64,000 bases of DNA from Actibacterium pelagium (lineage in GTDB: Bacteria > Pseudomonadota > Alphaproteobacteria > Rhodobacterales > Rhodobacteraceae). Location: positions 124,001 to 188,000 of the forward strand of contig NZ_NSBU01000005.1 of assembly GCF_002285415.1 (NCBI RefSeq), read 5' to 3'. Made by a program: the position numbers and the translations under genes. This document shows positions 54,663 through 64,000 of this stretch, in pieces. The notes below the pieces were generated by a model. That model searched no databases, was not told the DNA's origin, and saw only the letters and a list, made by a program, of their open reading frames with translations. Every line of letters begins with the position of its first letter. The first letter of the stretch is position 1.

Positions 54663-55067
54663 GTGCCCTTTTTCGCCGCTTTGAATCTCATCCGCCAGTT
54701 CGCCCCTGCCACCAAGCTAGCCTTGCAGGTTCTATTGCTGGCTTCTGCTTTTCTTTTGTCACCGGCACAAACCGTCCAGGCGCAGGACAACGGCACAGCC
54801 CAAACCGAACAGGCGCTGAAGCTGGATCGCGAATTCAGGGCAGAGCTTCAATTGCGACTGCAACTTCTCGGATTTGATCCTAAAGGCACCGACGGATTTT
54901 TCGGTCCCAATTCACGCAAGGCGATCTCGGCCTGGCAGGTAAGCATCGACGCCGAACCGACGGGCTATTTCTCGGTCGGATTGATGGACAAGCTGATCCT
55001 GCAAAGCCAGCCAGCCTTTGACGCATGGTCGCTGGAAAATCCTGAAGGCGACATCCTTAAATACTGA
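54663..55067 (+). CDS. small exported peptidoglycan-binding-like protein
   Basis: About 134 residues from GTG 54663, with GAAGGA 7 bases upstream; an in-frame GTG at 54618 is the alternative. A hydrophobic signal peptide ends near QTVQAQD. The mature part holds one PG_binding_1-like module (LRLQLLGFDPKGTDGFFGPNSRKAISAWQ). No catalytic domain is attached. It probably binds the cell wall in the periplasm. The specific role is unknown. Confidence 0.7.
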   Translation: MPFFAALNLIRQFAPATKLALQVLLLASAFLLSPAQTVQAQDNGTAQTEQALKLDREFRAELQLRLQLLGFDPKGTDGFFGPNSRKAISAWQVSIDAEPTGYFSVGLMDKLILQSQPAFDAWSLENPEGDILKY

Positions 55068-55090
55068 CGGCATCAGTACACGGAATAGAA

Positions 55091-55114
55091 AAAGCCGCCC
55101 CGAGGGGCGGCTTT
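55091..55114. terminator. bidirectional terminator between the small exported gene and icd
   Basis: AAAGCCGCCCC (55091-55101) and GGGGCGGCTTT (55104-55114) form a perfect 11-bp stem around GA. On the minus strand it is followed by TTTTTC, a good T run for icd. On the plus strand the T run is short, so termination there may be weaker. Confidence 0.85.
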
Positions 55115-55140
55115 CGTCATTTCAATACTGTCCGTACAGC

Positions 55141-57357
55141 TTAGCCGATGATCGCGTTCAGCGTGGCGCTGGGACGCATGACCTTGGCTTTCAACTCGAC
55201 GCTGGGGCGGAAGTAGCCGCCGATGTCGGCTGCGGGACCTTGGGCCGCTGCCAGTTCGGACAGGATCGCTTCTTCGCCGTCGGCCAGAGCCTTGGCGATC
55301 GGGGCGAACTCGGCAGCCAGATCTGCGTCGTCCGACTGTGCGGCCAGGGCTTCTGCCCAGTAGCGCGCGAACCAGTAGTGGCTGTCGCGGTTGTCCGGCT
55401 CACCCACTTTGCGCGAAGGCGAACGGTTGTCGTCCAGAATGCCTTGGGTGGCTGCTTCGGCTGCCGCGCCCAGAACACCCGCTTTCGCGTTGCCCTTGCT
55501 GTCGGCAAGGAAGTTCAGCGATTCACCCAGTGCACAGAACTCACCCATCGAGTCCCAACGCAGGTGGTTCTGTTCAACCAGCTGCTGAACGTGCTTCGGT
55601 GCCGAGCCGCCCGCGCCGGTTTCAAACAGGCCGCCGCCGTTCATCAGTTTCACGATCGACAGCATCTTGGCCGAGGTGCCCAGTTCCAGGATCGGGAACA
55701 GGTCGGTCAGGTAGTCGCGCAGAACGTTACCGGTGATGGCGATCGAGTCGTTGCCCGCGGTGATGGTCTTCAGCGACTGGGCGGTTGCCTCACGTGGGGC
55801 CATGATCTGGAACTTGTCGGCAACGCCTTTCTCTTCCAGAACCGGCTTCACGTATTCGATCAGCTGAGCATCGTGGGCGCGGTTTGCGTCCAGCCAGAAG
55901 ATGGCTTCCGAACCGGTCAGACGCTGGCGGTCCATGGCCAGCTCGATCCAGTTCAGGATCGGCGCTTTCTTCACGGTGCAGGAGCGCCAGATGTCACCAG
56001 CCTCTACATCGTGCGAATGCAGGGTCTCGCCATTGGCCAGAACGATGCGGATGGTACCGTCTGCCGGTGCCTCGAACGTGGTCGGATGCGAGCCGTACTC
56101 TTCGGCTTTCTGTGCCATCAGGCCGACGTTGGCGACGGAACCCGCGGTGGTCACGTCCAGCGCGCCATTGGCTTTGAAGAAGTTGATGGTTTCGTCATAG
56201 ACGGTCGCATAGCAGCGGTCGGGGATGACACAGTTGGTGTCGCCCTTTGCGCCGGTTTCGTCCCAGCCCTTGCCGCCAGCGCGGATCACAGCCGGCATCG
56301 AGGCGTCGATGATGACGTCCGACGGCACGTGCAGGTTGGTGATGCCTTTGTCGCTGTCGACCATGTACATAGACGGACGGTCCAGTGCGGCGATCTCAGC
56401 TTTGATTTCGGCGGCGTTGGGCAGGGTGTCGATGGCGGCCAGAACCGCGCCCAGACCCGAGTTCGCATCGCCACCGGCAGCAGCAATCGCGTCGCCATGA
56501 GCTTCCCAAACCGGGCCCAGCCATGCTTTGACCGCGTGGCCGAAGATGATCGGGTCGGACACTTTCATCATGGTCGCTTTCATGTGCAGCGAGAACATGG
56601 TGCCGTCGGCTTTGGTGTCTTCGATGGCGTCTGCCAGGAACGCGCCCAGAGCTTTCGCCGACATGAAGGTCGCGTCAGCAACGGTGCCTTCTTCCAGCGG
56701 CCAGCCGTCTTTCAGAACGGTGACTGCGCCGTCTTTGCCCACGAATTCGATCTTCGCGTCGCCTGCCTGGGCGGCCGAGATGGTGGCCGACACTTCGTTG
56801 GCGTAGAAGTCGTTGCCGGGCATGGACGAAACTTTGGTTTTGCTGTCAGCAACCCATGCACCCATTGAGTGCGGGTTGTTCTGGGCAAAGTTCTTAACAG
56901 CGCGGGCCGAACGGCGGTCCGAGTTACCTTCGCGCAGGACCGGGTTCACGGCCGATCCTTTGATCGCGTCGTAACGGGCCTTGATCGCGGCTTCTTCGTC
57001 ATTGGCAGGCGTTTCAGGGTAGTTCGGCAGGTTATAGCCCTGACCCTGCAGCTCGGTGATCGCGGCAACCAGCTGCGGAACCGACGCCGAGATGTTCGGC
57101 AGTTTGATGACGTTGGCGTCCGGGGTTTTTACCAGAACACCCAACGCGGCCAGATCGTCGTCCTGACGCTGTTCTTCGGTCAGGTTCTCGGGGAAGGTCG
57201 CGATGATGCGGCCTGCCAGCGAAATATCGGGGGTACCGACGGTGATATCAGCTGCGGATACGAACTTGCGAATGATCGGCAGGAAAGACGCCGAGGCCAG
57301 CTCGGGCGCTTCGTCTACAATTGTATACAATATGTCAGGGGTTTTGTTCTCAGCCAT
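55141..57357 (-). CDS. icd: NADP-dependent isocitrate dehydrogenase, monomeric type
   Basis: 738 residues, the size and sequence of the monomeric (IDH-II) family rather than the 400-residue dimeric enzyme. It opens [22 protein letters not shown] and contains the conserved [28 protein letters not shown] substrate region, [14 protein letters not shown] and the late [24 protein letters not shown]. It oxidises isocitrate to 2-oxoglutarate with NADP+ in the TCA cycle. The long plus-strand frame opposite it is a shadow. The terminator at 55091 closes it. Confidence 0.96.
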   Translation of the reverse strand: MAENKTPDILYTIVDEAPELASASFLPIIRKFVSAADITVGTPDISLAGRIIATFPENLTEEQRQDDDLAALGVLVKTPDANVIKLPNISASVPQLVAAITELQGQGYNLPNYPETPANDEEAAIKARYDAIKGSAVNPVLREGNSDRRSARAVKNFAQNNPHSMGAWVADSKTKVSSMPGNDFYANEVSATISAAQAGDAKIEFVGKDGAVTVLKDGWPLEEGTVADATFMSAKALGAFLADAIEDTKADGTMFSLHMKATMMKVSDPIIFGHAVKAWLGPVWEAHGDAIAAAGGDANSGLGAVLAAIDTLPNAAEIKAEIAALDRPSMYMVDSDKGITNLHVPSDVIIDASMPAVIRAGGKGWDETGAKGDTNCVIPDRCYATVYDETINFFKANGALDVTTAGSVANVGLMAQKAEEYGSHPTTFEAPADGTIRIVLANGETLHSHDVEAGDIWRSCTVKKAPILNWIELAMDRQRLTGSEAIFWLDANRAHDAQLIEYVKPVLEEKGVADKFQIMAPREATAQSLKTITAGNDSIAITGNVLRDYLTDLFPILELGTSAKMLSIVKLMNGGGLFETGAGGSAPKHVQQLVEQNHLRWDSMGEFCALGESLNFLADSKGNAKAGVLGAAAEAATQGILDDNRSPSRKVGEPDNRDSHYWFARYWAEALAAQSDDADLAAEFAPIAKALADGEEAILSELAAAQGPAADIGGYFRPSVELKAKVMRPSATLNAIIG

Positions 57358-57648
57358 CGTCTCTTCCCTTTTTCCGATTTCGGGTGTTCTTGCCGCAGGA
57401 CTGCGGCGCGGGGTTGCTGTGTCTCTCTCTGCGCGGCTATGTGCCTTGATGCGCAGGGTGTTAAAACAAACCTCGCCTAAAACAGATTGCCGAAATTATC
57501 AACCATGGATGGGCCCGGAAACCGGGGCATTTTGCCTCTGCCCCCGGAAATCTCGGAAATTTTGCGGTGAGGGACTGCCTTCCCGTGTCGGGCGGGCTAT
57601 AGCATAGAAAACTGGTCCGATGATTTGACCGGGATTAAGGGGGATAAA

Positions 57649-58821
57649 ATGGCAGAACTCAGATTTGCGTCCAGTCTGGACCGGTTGGGAACGGAATCAG
57701 CCTTTGTCGTGTTGGCACGGGCGCAGCAACTGGCGGCGCAGGGCAAGGACATTATCAATCTTGGTATTGGCCAACCCGATTTTCAAACGCCCGAGCATAT
57801 CGTAGAGGCCGGGATCAAGGCGCTGCGTGACGGGCATCACGGTTATACCCCGGCCAACGGGATCCCCGCCCTGCGCGAGGCCGTTGCCGCCGACCTGCAT
57901 CGCCGTCACGGGGTCGAGGTGAACCCGGACAACGTGGTCGTGGTGCCCGGTGGCAAACCCACCATGTTCTTCGCGGTGCTGATGTTTGGCCAGCCCGGAG
58001 CCGAGATCATGTATCCCAACCCCGGTTTCCCGATCTACGAGTCCGTGATCCGCTATTCCGGCGCGACCCCGGTTCCGATTGCCCTGCGAGAGGAAGAGGG
58101 TTTCGCCTTTTCCGCCGAGGCCGTTCTGGACCAGATCACCGACAAGACCAGCCTGATCATCATCAACAGCCCCGCCAATCCTACCGGCGGCGTGACACCG
58201 AAGGAAGAGATCGACAAGCTGGTCGCGGGCCTTGCTGACCACCCGCATGTGACACTCATGTCGGACGAGATTTATTCGAACATGCTCTATGGCGGACGCA
58301 AACATGTCAGCCTGTTGCAATACCCGGAAATCCGCGACCGGCTGATCATGCTGGACGGCTGGTCCAAGACCTATGCGATGACTGGCTGGCGGCTTGGCTA
58401 TGCGGTCTGGCCCGATGCGGCGGTGGATCACGTGACACGCCTGTGCATCAACGACCATTCCTGTGTGAATGCGGCCACGCAATACGCGGGCATCGCTGCG
58501 CTTAACGGCCCGCAGGATGCGGTCGACGATATGATGGTCCACTTCGACGACCGTCGTCAGGCGATCGTGCAAGCGCTGAACGAGCTTCCCGGCGTTCGCT
58601 GCAGCGACCCCGGCGGCGCCTTCTATGCTTTCCCGAATATCAAAGGGACCGGCATGACCTCGAAACAGGCGCAGGACCGTATTCTGGAAGAGGCTGGCGT
58701 GGCCACCGTGGCCGGGACCTCTTTCGGGGCCTGGGGCGAGGGCTTTTTGCGGTTCTCCTATGCCAACAGCAAGGAAAACATCCTGACCGCCATCGACCGG
58801 ATCAAGCCTCTGCTTTCATAG
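57649..58821 (+). CDS. class I/II pyridoxal-phosphate aminotransferase
   Basis: About 390 residues from ATG 57649 (GGGGGAT upstream). Fold-type I marks include IINLGIGQPDFQTPEHI, HGYTPANGIPALREAVA, NSPANPTGGVTP and SDEIYSNMLYGG. The PLP lysine is K240 in DGWSKTYAMTGWRLGYAV. It is of the aspartate/alanine aminotransferase subgroup. The substrate is not decidable by eye. An in-frame GTG-type upstream extension to 57625 lacks support. The 291 bp before it contain the icd promoter region and nothing else recognisable. Confidence 0.88.
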   Translation: MAELRFASSLDRLGTESAFVVLARAQQLAAQGKDIINLGIGQPDFQTPEHIVEAGIKALRDGHHGYTPANGIPALREAVAADLHRRHGVEVNPDNVVVVPGGKPTMFFAVLMFGQPGAEIMYPNPGFPIYESVIRYSGATPVPIALREEEGFAFSAEAVLDQITDKTSLIIINSPANPTGGVTPKEEIDKLVAGLADHPHVTLMSDEIYSNMLYGGRKHVSLLQYPEIRDRLIMLDGWSKTYAMTGWRLGYAVWPDAAVDHVTRLCINDHSCVNAATQYAGIAALNGPQDAVDDMMVHFDDRRQAIVQALNELPGVRCSDPGGAFYAFPNIKGTGMTSKQAQDRILEEAGVATVAGTSFGAWGEGFLRFSYANSKENILTAIDRIKPLLS

Positions 58822-58921
58822 CTGGGCATGGTTGTCCGACAAAGTTGGATGCAGCCTTGCCCAATCCGGGTTGATCTGTGATCGTCCCCGGAAATCTGGT
58901 CAGGGCAGATTGGGGGAGAGG

Positions 58922-60841
58922 ATGCAGAACAAGGTTGTAACGCCAGCAGAGGCCGCCGCGTTGATCAAGGATGGCGACGTGGTGACCACCTCTGGCTTTG
59001 TCGGCATCGGCGTTCCCGACGCGCTATTGGCCGCGGTCGAGACACGGTTCGAAGAAACCAGCACCCCGCGCGACCTGACCCTGTTCTTTGCCGCTGGGCA
59101 GGGGGACGGCAATGACAGAGGCCTGAACCGCCTTGGACACGAAGGTCTTCTGAAACGCGTGATCGGCGGGCATTGGGGTCTGATCCCCAAGGTTGCCAAG
59201 CTGGCGGTTGAGGGCAAGATCGAAGGCTGGAACCTGCCGCAGGGATGTATCAGCCAGCTTTACCGGGACATTGCAGCGGGCAAACCGGGGATGCTGTCAA
59301 AGGTGGGTCTGGACACCTTCGTCGATCCGCGTCTGGATGGCGGACGGGTCAACGAACAGTCTACTGACGACCTTGTCGAGCTGATGCAGATCGGCGGCGA
59401 AGACTATCTGTTCTACCACGCCGTCAAACCCACCGTCGCCCTTCTGCGCGGCACCACTGCCGACGAAGACGGCAACATCACGATGGAGCGCGAAGCGCTG
59501 GTGCTGGACAACCTTGCCCAAGCTATGGCCGTTCAGAATTCCGGCGGCGTCGTGATCGTGCAGGTCGAACGCATCGCCCGCGCAGGCACGTTGCCGGCCC
59601 GCGATGTTGTGATCCCCGGCATTCTTGTCGACGCGGTCGTTGTCTCTCCGCCAGAGCTGCACCCGCAGACCTACGGCACGCCGTTTTCTCAGGCCTTCAC
59701 CAATCGCATCCGTCCGCCAGCGTCAGAAATCGCGCCCATGTCGCTGACCCCGCGCAAGGTGATCGCGCGTCGTTGTGCATTTGAACTGCCGGTAAATGGC
59801 GTCGTGAACCTTGGCATTGGCATGCCCGAAGGTGTCGCCGCTGTGGCGGCCGAAGAAGGGCTTTTGCAACACGTGACCCTGACGGCGGAACCCGGCGTGA
59901 TTGGTGGACAACCGGCCTCGGGCCTTGATTTTGGCGCAGCGGTGAACACCGATGCCATTGTGCCCCAGAACAACCAGTTCGACTTCTACGATGGCGGTGG
60001 TTTGGACATGGCCTGCCTTGGTCTTGCGCAGGCCGATGGGGTGGGCAACGTGAATGTCTCGCGCTTCGGGCCGCGTCTTGCGGGGGCTGGCGGCTTCATC
60101 AATATCTCGCAAAACGCCAACGCGCTGGTCTTTGCGGGCACCTTCACCGCTAAGGGCTTTGACATTCGCATCGAAGACGGGGCCCTGCAAATCCGACAGG
60201 AGGGCGCCAGCCGCAAATTCCTGAAGCAGGTAGAGCAGATTACCTTCTCTGGCGCCCGTGCCGCGCGGCTTGGTCAGCCGGTGCTTTATGTCACGGAACG
60301 CTGTGTATTTGAGCTGCAAGCCGGAGGGTTGATCCTGACCGAGATCGCGCCGGGTGTTGATCTGGAAAAAGACATCCTCGCACATATGGAGGTCGCCCCG
60401 AAGATCGAAGAACTGCGCGAGATGGACCCGCGTATCTTCCGTGAAGAGGAAATGAATCTGCGTGTCGACCTTCTGCACCTCGATCTTCCAGAGCGTATCG
60501 CGCTGAATCCCGAACAGGGACACCTGTTCCTGAACTTCGAGAAATATCGCGTTCGCAGCCGCGAAGACATCGACATCGTCCGCAAAGCCGTGACGGCGGT
60601 CTGCGCGCCGCATGGCCAAAAGGTCGAAGTGCTGGTGAACTATGACGACTTCCGGATCGACGAGGATCTGGTTGGCGACTGGGCCGAGATGGTGCAAGCC
60701 CTGACTGATCAATACTATACCACGGTCACCCGCTACGCCGGTTCAGCCTTCATGCGCATGAAACTGGCCGAGGCCTTCCCCGACGCCCGCACCCATATCT
60801 TTGAAAGCAGCGATCAGGCGCGGCGGTATCAGGGCAAATAG
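58922..60841 (+). CDS. acyl-CoA:acetate/propionate CoA-transferase (family I, fused subunits)
   Basis: About 639 residues from ATG 58922 behind GGGGAGAGG. The two halves correspond to the alpha and beta subunits of 3-oxoacid CoA-transferases fused in one chain, as in YdiF/Pct. Half one has GDVVTTSGFVGIGVPDALLAA and FFAAGQGDGNDRGLNRLGHEG. Half two has NLGIGMPEGVAAVAAEEG and the catalytic-glutamate region TAEPGVIGGQPASGLDFG. A C-terminal extension of about 120 residues follows. It exchanges CoA between short acids. Convergent hairpins separate it from the acyl-CoA ligase gene. Confidence 0.88.
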   Translation: MQNKVVTPAEAAALIKDGDVVTTSGFVGIGVPDALLAAVETRFEETSTPRDLTLFFAAGQGDGNDRGLNRLGHEGLLKRVIGGHWGLIPKVAKLAVEGKIEGWNLPQGCISQLYRDIAAGKPGMLSKVGLDTFVDPRLDGGRVNEQSTDDLVELMQIGGEDYLFYHAVKPTVALLRGTTADEDGNITMEREALVLDNLAQAMAVQNSGGVVIVQVERIARAGTLPARDVVIPGILVDAVVVSPPELHPQTYGTPFSQAFTNRIRPPASEIAPMSLTPRKVIARRCAFELPVNGVVNLGIGMPEGVAAVAAEEGLLQHVTLTAEPGVIGGQPASGLDFGAAVNTDAIVPQNNQFDFYDGGGLDMACLGLAQADGVGNVNVSRFGPRLAGAGGFINISQNANALVFAGTFTAKGFDIRIEDGALQIRQEGASRKFLKQVEQITFSGARAARLGQPVLYVTERCVFELQAGGLILTEIAPGVDLEKDILAHMEVAPKIEELREMDPRIFREEEMNLRVDLLHLDLPERIALNPEQGHLFLNFEKYRVRSREDIDIVRKAVTAVCAPHGQKVEVLVNYDDFRIDEDLVGDWAEMVQALTDQYYTTVTRYAGSAFMRMKLAEAFPDARTHIFESSDQARRYQGK

Positions 60842-60860
60842 GCCCTCTTTAAAAGCGAAG

Positions 60861-60886
60861 AACCTGCGCATTTGTATGCACAGGTT
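60861..60886 (+). terminator. hairpin after the CoA-transferase
   Basis: AACCTGCGCAT and its near-inverted copy ATGCACAGGTT pair over 11 bp with one mismatch and a short loop, 20 bp after the stop. No T run follows. It may act with the next hairpin. Confidence 0.45.
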
Positions 60887-60921
60887 CTGTACGCAATTTG
60901 TATGGGTTCTGTATGCCGGAT

Positions 60922-60939
60922 TGGGCCCTTTCGGGCCCA
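60922..60939. terminator. hairpin between convergent CoA-transferase and acyl-CoA ligase genes
   Basis: TGGGCCC, loop TTTC and GGGCCCA form a perfect 7-bp GC-rich stem, 8 bp from the end of the minus-strand ligase gene. It lies between convergent genes and can serve either strand, but no strong T run is present. Confidence 0.5.
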
Positions 60940-60946
60940 GTCGGTC

Positions 60947-62848
60947 TTAGGCCTTTTGCCATTCCCACGGGCGGGTGAACTCGCCCAGAAGCTGGGTGAC
61001 GGCTTCTTCGTCCACCGTGTCTTCCAGCTTCACCAGCTGTGCGACCAGCCCGCGTTTCTTGTCTTCGACCACTTCGGCAACCTCGACGGGGTGACCCGCC
61101 TCGGCCAGCGCCGCGTCGTAGATGCGTTTGATGGCACGCTTGCGAAGTTCGGGTTTGAAAACCTTGCCCACGGCGGTCTTGGGCAGCTCGTCCAGAATTT
61201 CCAGATACTTCGGTACCGCGGCACGTTCGTGGATGTGGTGCTTTGCGTATTCCATCAGCTCTTCGACCGTGGCTTCAGCCCCATCGATCAGTTCGACATA
61301 GACGCAAGGCAGCTCGCCCGCAAAGGCATCGGGTTGGCCAATGGCGCCGGCAAAAGCGACCTTGGTGTGACCGGCCAGAGCTTCTTCGATTTCGGCGGGG
61401 TCGATATTGTGACCGCCACGGATGATCAAGTCCTTGGCCCGTCCCGTGATATACAGGTAGCCGTCAGCATCCAGTCGACCCAAATCGCCGGTGCGCAGGA
61501 ACGTACCTTCGGCAAACAGACCTTGGTTCTTGTCTTCCTCGGTATAGGTGCTGCCTTCGTAGACGCCCGGGTTAGAGATGCAAATCTCGCCAACTTCGTC
61601 GACGCCGCACTCTTTGAGGACATGCCCGGTTTCATCACAATTCAGGATGCGGACATTGGTGTAAGGGAAGGGAATGCCGACAGAGCCGATCTTCTTTTCG
61701 CCCGAGATTGGGTTGCACGAGACAAGGCAGGTCGCCTCGGTCAGGCCATAGCCCTCGATGATATTGACGCCGGTGGCTTGCTCGAACCGTTTGTATAGTT
61801 CCACCGGTAGCGGCGCAGAGCCCGAAAAGGCTGTTTGCAGCGAAGAGATATCGGCATCGACCGGGCGCTGCATCGTTGCGGCGATGGCGGTCGGAACGGT
61901 GATGATGAAGGTAATTTTCCAGCGTTCGACCAGTTTCCAGAAGTTGTCGAACACCCCGTCCCCGCGATAACCCGCCGGGGTCGGAAAGACCACATGCGCG
62001 CCCGATGCGATCATCGACATCAGGATCACGTGACAGGCAAACACGTGGAACAGGGGCAGGGGGCAGATGATGTTGTGGTTTGAGTCAAACAGCAGCGTGT
62101 CGCCAAGCCAACCGTTATAGATCATGCCCTCATGCGTATGCTGCGCAACCTTCGGCATCCCTGTGGTGCCGCCGGTATGGAAATAGGCGCCAACATGGTC
62201 GTCCTGCCGTTCCTCAAAGGTCAGGCGGTCCGACGGGTATTGGGCCAGACGCTGCGAAAAATCATAGGTGTCCGCGTGGTGTGCTGCCTTGAACTTCGGG
62301 CGCAACAGCGGAACGATCCAGCTTTTCGGAGGGGTCAGATACGACTTGAGGTCGATCTCCAGGACTGTGGTCACGCTTGGGGCGTGGTTAACCGCCTCGG
62401 CCACTTTCTGCGGCAAGTCGGTTTTGGGGAAGGCCTTAAGCGTGACGACGACCTTGGCACCTGTTTCGCGCAGGATCGCAGAGATCTGCTCGGGCTCTAG
62501 CAGCGGGTTAATCGGGTTGACGATCCCGGCTGTCATCCCACCCAATAGAGTGACGGCGGTTTCCAGACAGTTCGGCAGCACATAGGCGACGACGTCGTTT
62601 TCACCTACACCAAGATCGCGGAACATGTTCGCGGCCTGCGTGACCTGTCCGTGCAATTCGCTCCACGTCAGGGTTTGCGCCGGGTCCTTGGGGCCAGAGG
62701 TGATCTGGTATGAGATCGCGTTGCCGGAACCGTTGCGGTCTTTGGTACGCGACAAAAGCCCATAGACGGTGGACGGCAAGCCACGGTCTGCCCAAGACAT
62801 TTCGCCTTCTATGGCATCCCGATCTGCTTTCGATCCAAATACGCTCAT
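60947..62848 (-). CDS. fatty acyl-CoA synthetase (AMP-forming, long form)
   Basis: About 633 residues from ATG 62848 (CAGGGAGGG upstream); the frame is open further, to 62869. ANL-superfamily motifs include YFHTGGTTGMPKVAQHTHEG, GYGLTEATCLV, RTGDLGRLDADGYLYITGRAKDLI and RGGHNIDPAEIEE. The catalytic lysine lies in LPKTAVGKVFKPELR. It activates fatty or aromatic acids to CoA thioesters. The substrate is not certain. It is transcribed toward the CoA-transferase and has no operon partner. Confidence 0.88.
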   Translation of the reverse strand: MSVFGSKADRDAIEGEMSWADRGLPSTVYGLLSRTKDRNGSGNAISYQITSGPKDPAQTLTWSELHGQVTQAANMFRDLGVGENDVVAYVLPNCLETAVTLLGGMTAGIVNPINPLLEPEQISAILRETGAKVVVTLKAFPKTDLPQKVAEAVNHAPSVTTVLEIDLKSYLTPPKSWIVPLLRPKFKAAHHADTYDFSQRLAQYPSDRLTFEERQDDHVGAYFHTGGTTGMPKVAQHTHEGMIYNGWLGDTLLFDSNHNIICPLPLFHVFACHVILMSMIASGAHVVFPTPAGYRGDGVFDNFWKLVERWKITFIITVPTAIAATMQRPVDADISSLQTAFSGSAPLPVELYKRFEQATGVNIIEGYGLTEATCLVSCNPISGEKKIGSVGIPFPYTNVRILNCDETGHVLKECGVDEVGEICISNPGVYEGSTYTEEDKNQGLFAEGTFLRTGDLGRLDADGYLYITGRAKDLIIRGGHNIDPAEIEEALAGHTKVAFAGAIGQPDAFAGELPCVYVELIDGAEATVEELMEYAKHHIHERAAVPKYLEILDELPKTAVGKVFKPELRKRAIKRIYDAALAEAGHPVEVAEVVEDKKRGLVAQLVKLEDTVDEEAVTQLLGEFTRPWEWQKA

Positions 62849-62952
62849 TGATAGACCCTCCCTGTCCACGACTTTTTATAGCGTACCGGAGAGGATGCGC
62901 ATTCTGATGGTTCGGCGCAAGCCGCCAAAACAGGGATTCACGCAGCGTCACT

Positions 62953-62974
62953 ACCGGCGGCCGGGGCCGCCGGT
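62953..62974. terminator. GC-rich perfect hairpin after the BON-LysM gene
   Basis: ACCGGCGGCC and GGCCGCCGGT are perfect 10-bp inverted copies almost without loop, 14 bp beyond the stop of the minus-strand BON-LysM gene. A T run follows only on the plus strand. It probably ends or stabilises the minus-strand transcript. Confidence 0.5.
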
Positions 62975-62987
62975 GGGCATTTTTGCC

Positions 62988-63413
62988 TTAGTCCTGCGGA
63001 ATCCGCAGAACCTGACCGGGATAGATTTTGTCCGGGTGGTTCAGCATCGGCTGGTTGGCCTCAAAGATTTCTTGGTAGCGTGCGCCGTTGCCAAGAGTCT
63101 TTTTCGAGATTGCCCAAAGCGTGTCACCCTTTTCGACTGTGTGGAAGACAGGATTGACGCCCGCGACATTGTCTTCAACCTGGGCCACGCCTTCGACGTT
63201 ACCGACGGCAAGGATGATCTTTTCCTTCATCTCTTGGCTTACTGCGTCGCCCTCGACCTTGACGGTGTCACCGTCAACCGAGATGTCCAGCCCGGTGGCA
63301 TCCAGACCCAGCTCTTCGACTTCCAGCTTGAGGTTGTCCTCGATGGTGGCAGCTTCAGCTGCTCCGCCGAACAAATTCTTGCCCTTGTCCTTAACGAAGT
63401 TCCACAGACCCAT
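62988..63413 (-). CDS. BON and LysM domain protein (Kbp/YgaU-like)
   Basis: About 141 residues from the ATG at 63413, preceded by AGGAGAA. After MGLWNFVKDKGKNLFGG comes a BON domain (about 25-90; LDISVDGDTVKVEGDAVSQEMKEKIILAVGNVEG). A C-terminal LysM domain (about 92-141; HTVEKGDTLWAISKKTLGNG, YPGQVLRIPQD) ends the protein. The order and size match E. coli Kbp (YgaU), a cytoplasmic potassium-binding protein. No signal peptide is seen, which agrees. Confidence 0.9.
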   Translation of the reverse strand: MGLWNFVKDKGKNLFGGAAEAATIEDNLKLEVEELGLDATGLDISVDGDTVKVEGDAVSQEMKEKIILAVGNVEGVAQVEDNVAGVNPVFHTVEKGDTLWAISKKTLGNGARYQEIFEANQPMLNHPDKIYPGQVLRIPQD

Positions 63414-63480
63414 TTTCTTCTCCTTGGTTGAGTGGTTCGAACGGACGTTAGGAGAAATCAAATCTGCGGTCAGGTGGAAT

Positions 63481-64000
63481 TCAGGCGGCCTTTTCCCCGT
63501 CGGTGAACTGCAGTTTCGCGAGGTCGGCGTATAGTCCGCCCGCAGCCACGAGTTCGTCATGCGTGCCTTCGGCCACGATCTGGCCCTCGTCGAACACAAC
63601 GATCCGGTCGGCCTTTTTCACAGTGGCCAGACGGTGGGCAACGATGATGGTCGTACGATCCTGTGCCAGCGCATCAACGGCGGTTTGCACGGCAAGTTCG
63701 CTGGCCGCATCAAGGGCCGACGTCGCCTCGTCCAACAAAAGAACCGGCGCGTCGCGCAGAATGGCACGGGCCAGCGCAATGCGCTGTTTCTGACCGCCCG
63801 ACAACATCACGCCGCGTTCACCCACATAGCTGTCATAGCCTTCGGGCAGCTTCATCAAGAAGTCATGGGCGGCTGCGGCCTTGGCCGCAGCCTCGACCTC
63901 GGCATCCGACGCCTCGGGGCGACCGAAGCGGATGTTCTCGCGCGCGGTGTCGGCAAAGATCACCGGATCTTGCGGAACAAGCGCCATGTGCTGGCGGAAA
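63481..64000 (-). CDS. ABC exporter ATP-binding domain, partial (5' end beyond window)
   Basis: The C-terminal 170 or so residues of an ABC exporter of the MsbA/multidrug type. Visible are the Q-loop region [21 protein letters not shown], signature [15 protein letters not shown], Walker [13 protein letters not shown] and H-loop [18 protein letters not shown]. The reading frame continues past the right edge, so the Walker A motif and membrane domain lie outside. The substrate is unknown. Confidence 0.92.
   Translation of the reverse strand, partial: FRQHMALVPQDPVIFADTARENIRFGRPEASDAEVEAAAKAAAAHDFLMKLPEGYDSYVGERGVMLSGGQKQRIALARAILRDAPVLLLDEATSALDAASELAVQTAVDALAQDRTTIIVAHRLATVKKADRIVVFDEGQIVAEGTHDELVAAGGLYADLAKLQFTDGEKAA

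Noticed and set aside
55018-56868. 616-residue plus-strand open frame
   Set aside because: It lies opposite the well-conserved monomeric isocitrate dehydrogenase. Its composition is that of an antisense frame in GC-rich DNA, and it contains no family motif.
59723-60712. 329-residue minus-strand open frame
   Set aside because: It is antisense to the second half of the CoA-transferase; no motifs.
1-64000. CRISPR array, insertion sequence or prophage
   Set aside because: No regularly spaced repeats, transposase, integrase or phage structural genes were seen on either strand.

Overview
The window looks like a chromosomal segment of an alphaproteobacterium, most likely Rhodobacteraceae (Roseobacter group). 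This is judged from protein-family resemblance, since no search could be run. Supporting features are a ChvE/GguA/GguB sugar transporter with a GbpR-like LysR regulator, a PutA with a divergent Lrp-type regulator, an imuA-imuB-dnaE2 cassette with an alphaproteobacterial-type LexA box, a monomeric isocitrate dehydrogenase, a class I PHA synthase, Hint-domain and UMF1 proteins, and several FnrL-type boxes. Coding is dense. No integrase, transposase, CRISPR array, rRNA or intact tRNA gene was seen.

Layout. 0.3-10.4 kb: a LysR regulator diverges from a sugar ABC importer and an oxidative pentose (L-arabinose type) pathway ending at 2-oxoglutarate; the block is bracketed by two degenerate tRNA 3'-end-like sequences. 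10.7-14.7 kb (minus): a UMF1-type MFS transporter and a ligase-ACP-acyltransferase fusion with an FNR-like box in front, an arrangement reminiscent of LplT/Aas. 14.9-16.3 kb: a CapA-like protein. 16.4-20.4 kb: putA and its divergent Lrp-family regulator. 20.7-24.9 kb: an RND efflux pair. 25.3-28.8 kb: an MscS-family channel with an FNR-type box far upstream, then a convergent Hint-domain gene. 29.3-34.0 kb: choline-sulfate to betaine operon betC-betB-betA, closed by an intrinsic terminator.

34.1-44.4 kb is the most unusual part. Operon one encodes an acetyl-CoA synthetase-like ligase, a fused 2-oxoacid dehydrogenase E1 alpha/beta, an E2 and a free-standing acyl carrier protein. Operon two encodes three proteins of the 2-hydroxyacyl-CoA dehydratase / benzoyl-CoA reductase activase superfamily: an HgdB-like protein, a tandem BadF-type ATPase with two pairs of iron-sulfur type cysteines, and a DUF2229-like protein. 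Each operon has an FNR-type palindrome upstream (one perfect, one with one mismatch). This suggests low-oxygen control of an ATP-driven electron-activation system beside an acyl-generating system. The substrate is unknown.

44.5-49.9 kb is the SOS mutagenesis cassette. 50.0-51.8 kb is phaC with a strong terminator. 51.9-54.5 kb is copA-cueR with a visible CueR-type operator. 54.7-57.4 kb holds a small exported peptidoglycan-binding-like protein and, convergently, monomeric icd. 57.6-60.8 kb holds an aminotransferase and an acyl-CoA:carboxylate CoA-transferase. 60.9-64.0 kb (minus) holds a fatty acyl-CoA ligase, a BON-LysM protein and the 3' end of an ABC exporter that runs off the window.
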